A stretch of DNA of 15,218 bases from NCBI GenBank assembly GCA_028565635.1, contig JAOXYB010028556.1:1-15218 (forward strand). Direction: 5' to 3'. Numbering within the stretch: position 1 is the stretch's first letter; each line of letters begins with the position of its first letter. The position numbers were made by a program, and so were the translations under genes. Below are positions 14,337 through 15,218 of this stretch, in pieces. This stretch comes from Phoronis ovalis (Eukaryota > Phoronida > Phoronidae). The notes below the pieces were generated by a model. That model was not told where the DNA came from. It ran no database searches and saw only the letters and a list, made by a program, of their open reading frames with translations.

Positions 14337-15218
14337 TACAAGATGCAGCAATAGGAGGAAATTGTTCAGTGCTATCCATCTGTATTGTACTGTACTAAGA
14401 CTATGGAAAATTCTGCAATCAGTGACATGCTGCACATGTGAGAAGACTTTAACACCCTTTATGAGTTTGGTGTCAAAGGAACTGAACAAAATACATAATT
14501 TGTGATTGTTATATCACGGCAGCTATGAAGTGCACGAAGAAACAATGTTTATCTTGGTTTACACTATACCCATGCATAGCTTTACGAATTACTTCAGTTG
14601 TCAACACGAAACGACTGAAACTAAATGTATAATCTGTGATCTATAAATCTTCAATGTTTAGGTAATCTGTATCGGCCTAGTTATTCGAAACACCGTTTTG
14701 TCAACATATCCTCTTGAGATTGACATGTTTGTCTATAAGGCTCTTTAGAGATTGTATTAATTTATTCAGTGCAATGTGTAGTGAAGTAAAGAAATACACA
14801 GTAAAATTCATTATTACTCAATACACAGCCTTTCAGTTTGTATTTGTAACTTGTTTAATATCTGTTATATACATTTTACAAGCTATAACTATCACAGAAA
14901 ATGAGTGGCGCACAAAATTAACAGAGGTGACCGCTCTGAGTAAACCATAGACCTTTAGTTCGCACTTGTTTCTGATATATATGCTCCACAAAGTTTTATT
15001 GAAACGGGTGTAGACCTATAATTTTTGGCTTCTGTATAGTTACTTATGAATATCTAGTTACATACCATTTGAAGGTCTAATAGACTTGCTCAAGTCCTTG
15101 TGAACATAAAAAAAAAAAAAAAAAAAAATTGTTTAATTCAATTTTTTATGTCTTTTACATCAGTATTTTTAATTATCTCGAAATTTTTTTTTTTTTTTTT
15201 ACTATCATATATATGTTG
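14337..15218 (+). other. SEC23 3' UTR and downstream sequence
   Basis: No canonical AATAAA was found on the plus strand between the stop codon and the A-run; only weak variants such as AGTAAA and TATAAA are present. A 21-base A-run at 15108-15128 and a 17-base T-run at 15184-15200 close the window. No further gene is supported. Confidence 0.6.
15108..15200. repeat. Opposed A21 and T17 homopolymers
   Basis: An uninterrupted A-run at 15108-15128 and a T-run at 15184-15200 are about 55 bp apart and could fold into a stem. They may mark a retroposed tail or be simple-sequence expansion. Confidence 0.55.

Noticed and set aside
14714-14950. 78-codon frame downstream of SEC23
   Set aside because: AT-rich 3' UTR sequence; hydrophobic content reflects T-rich codons and there is no start context or family match.

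Overview
This window is metazoan nuclear DNA: AT-rich, with many short exons bounded by GT..AG introns and several small transposon remnants. Two spliced protein-coding genes stand head to head. A SelL-type selenoprotein and a single SEC23 equally close to vertebrate SEC23A and SEC23B point to an aquatic invertebrate, plausibly an invertebrate deuterostome. The exact taxon is inference.

Minus-strand gene (about 4.36 kb down to 1.08 kb): I reconstruct six coding exons with consistent phases, giving a protein of about 306 residues. An AhpC/TSA-2 (peroxiredoxin-like, thioredoxin-fold) domain carries two in-frame TGA codons spaced as U-x-x-U, in the context RHFA-U-L-P-U-R. A SECIS-like hairpin lies in the terminal exon. 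Together these identify selenoprotein L (SELENOL), a diselenide protein that automatic annotation would truncate at the first TGA.

Plus-strand gene (6.9-14.3 kb): sixteen coding exons encode a complete 770-residue SEC23, the COPII inner-coat subunit and Sar1 GTPase-activating protein. All exon phases close, and the zinc-finger cysteines C61, C66, C85 and C88 are intact. A non-coding leader exon probably ends near 6357 or 6333.

Between the genes, 6206-6242 holds a compact regulatory cluster: a perfect CRE, a TGACGTGG element of the CREB3/ATF6/XBP1 type and a near-perfect Staf/ZNF143 site. Both genes may start from this bidirectional promoter, which would put an inserted repeat of about 1.5 kb (4457-5995) inside the SelL leader intron.

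Mobile DNA: a 285-bp inverted-repeat element with 8-bp target duplications (SelL intron 5); the 4.46-6.0 kb insertion with GAGCAGCGAGCAT repeats and coding-like frames broken by stops; a decayed antisense LINE reverse-transcriptase fragment (SEC23 intron between coding exons 7 and 8); and an 89-bp perfect-ended hairpin element (last SEC23 intron). No tRNA, rRNA or CRISPR was seen. The left 1 kb and the right 0.9 kb hold little that can be identified.
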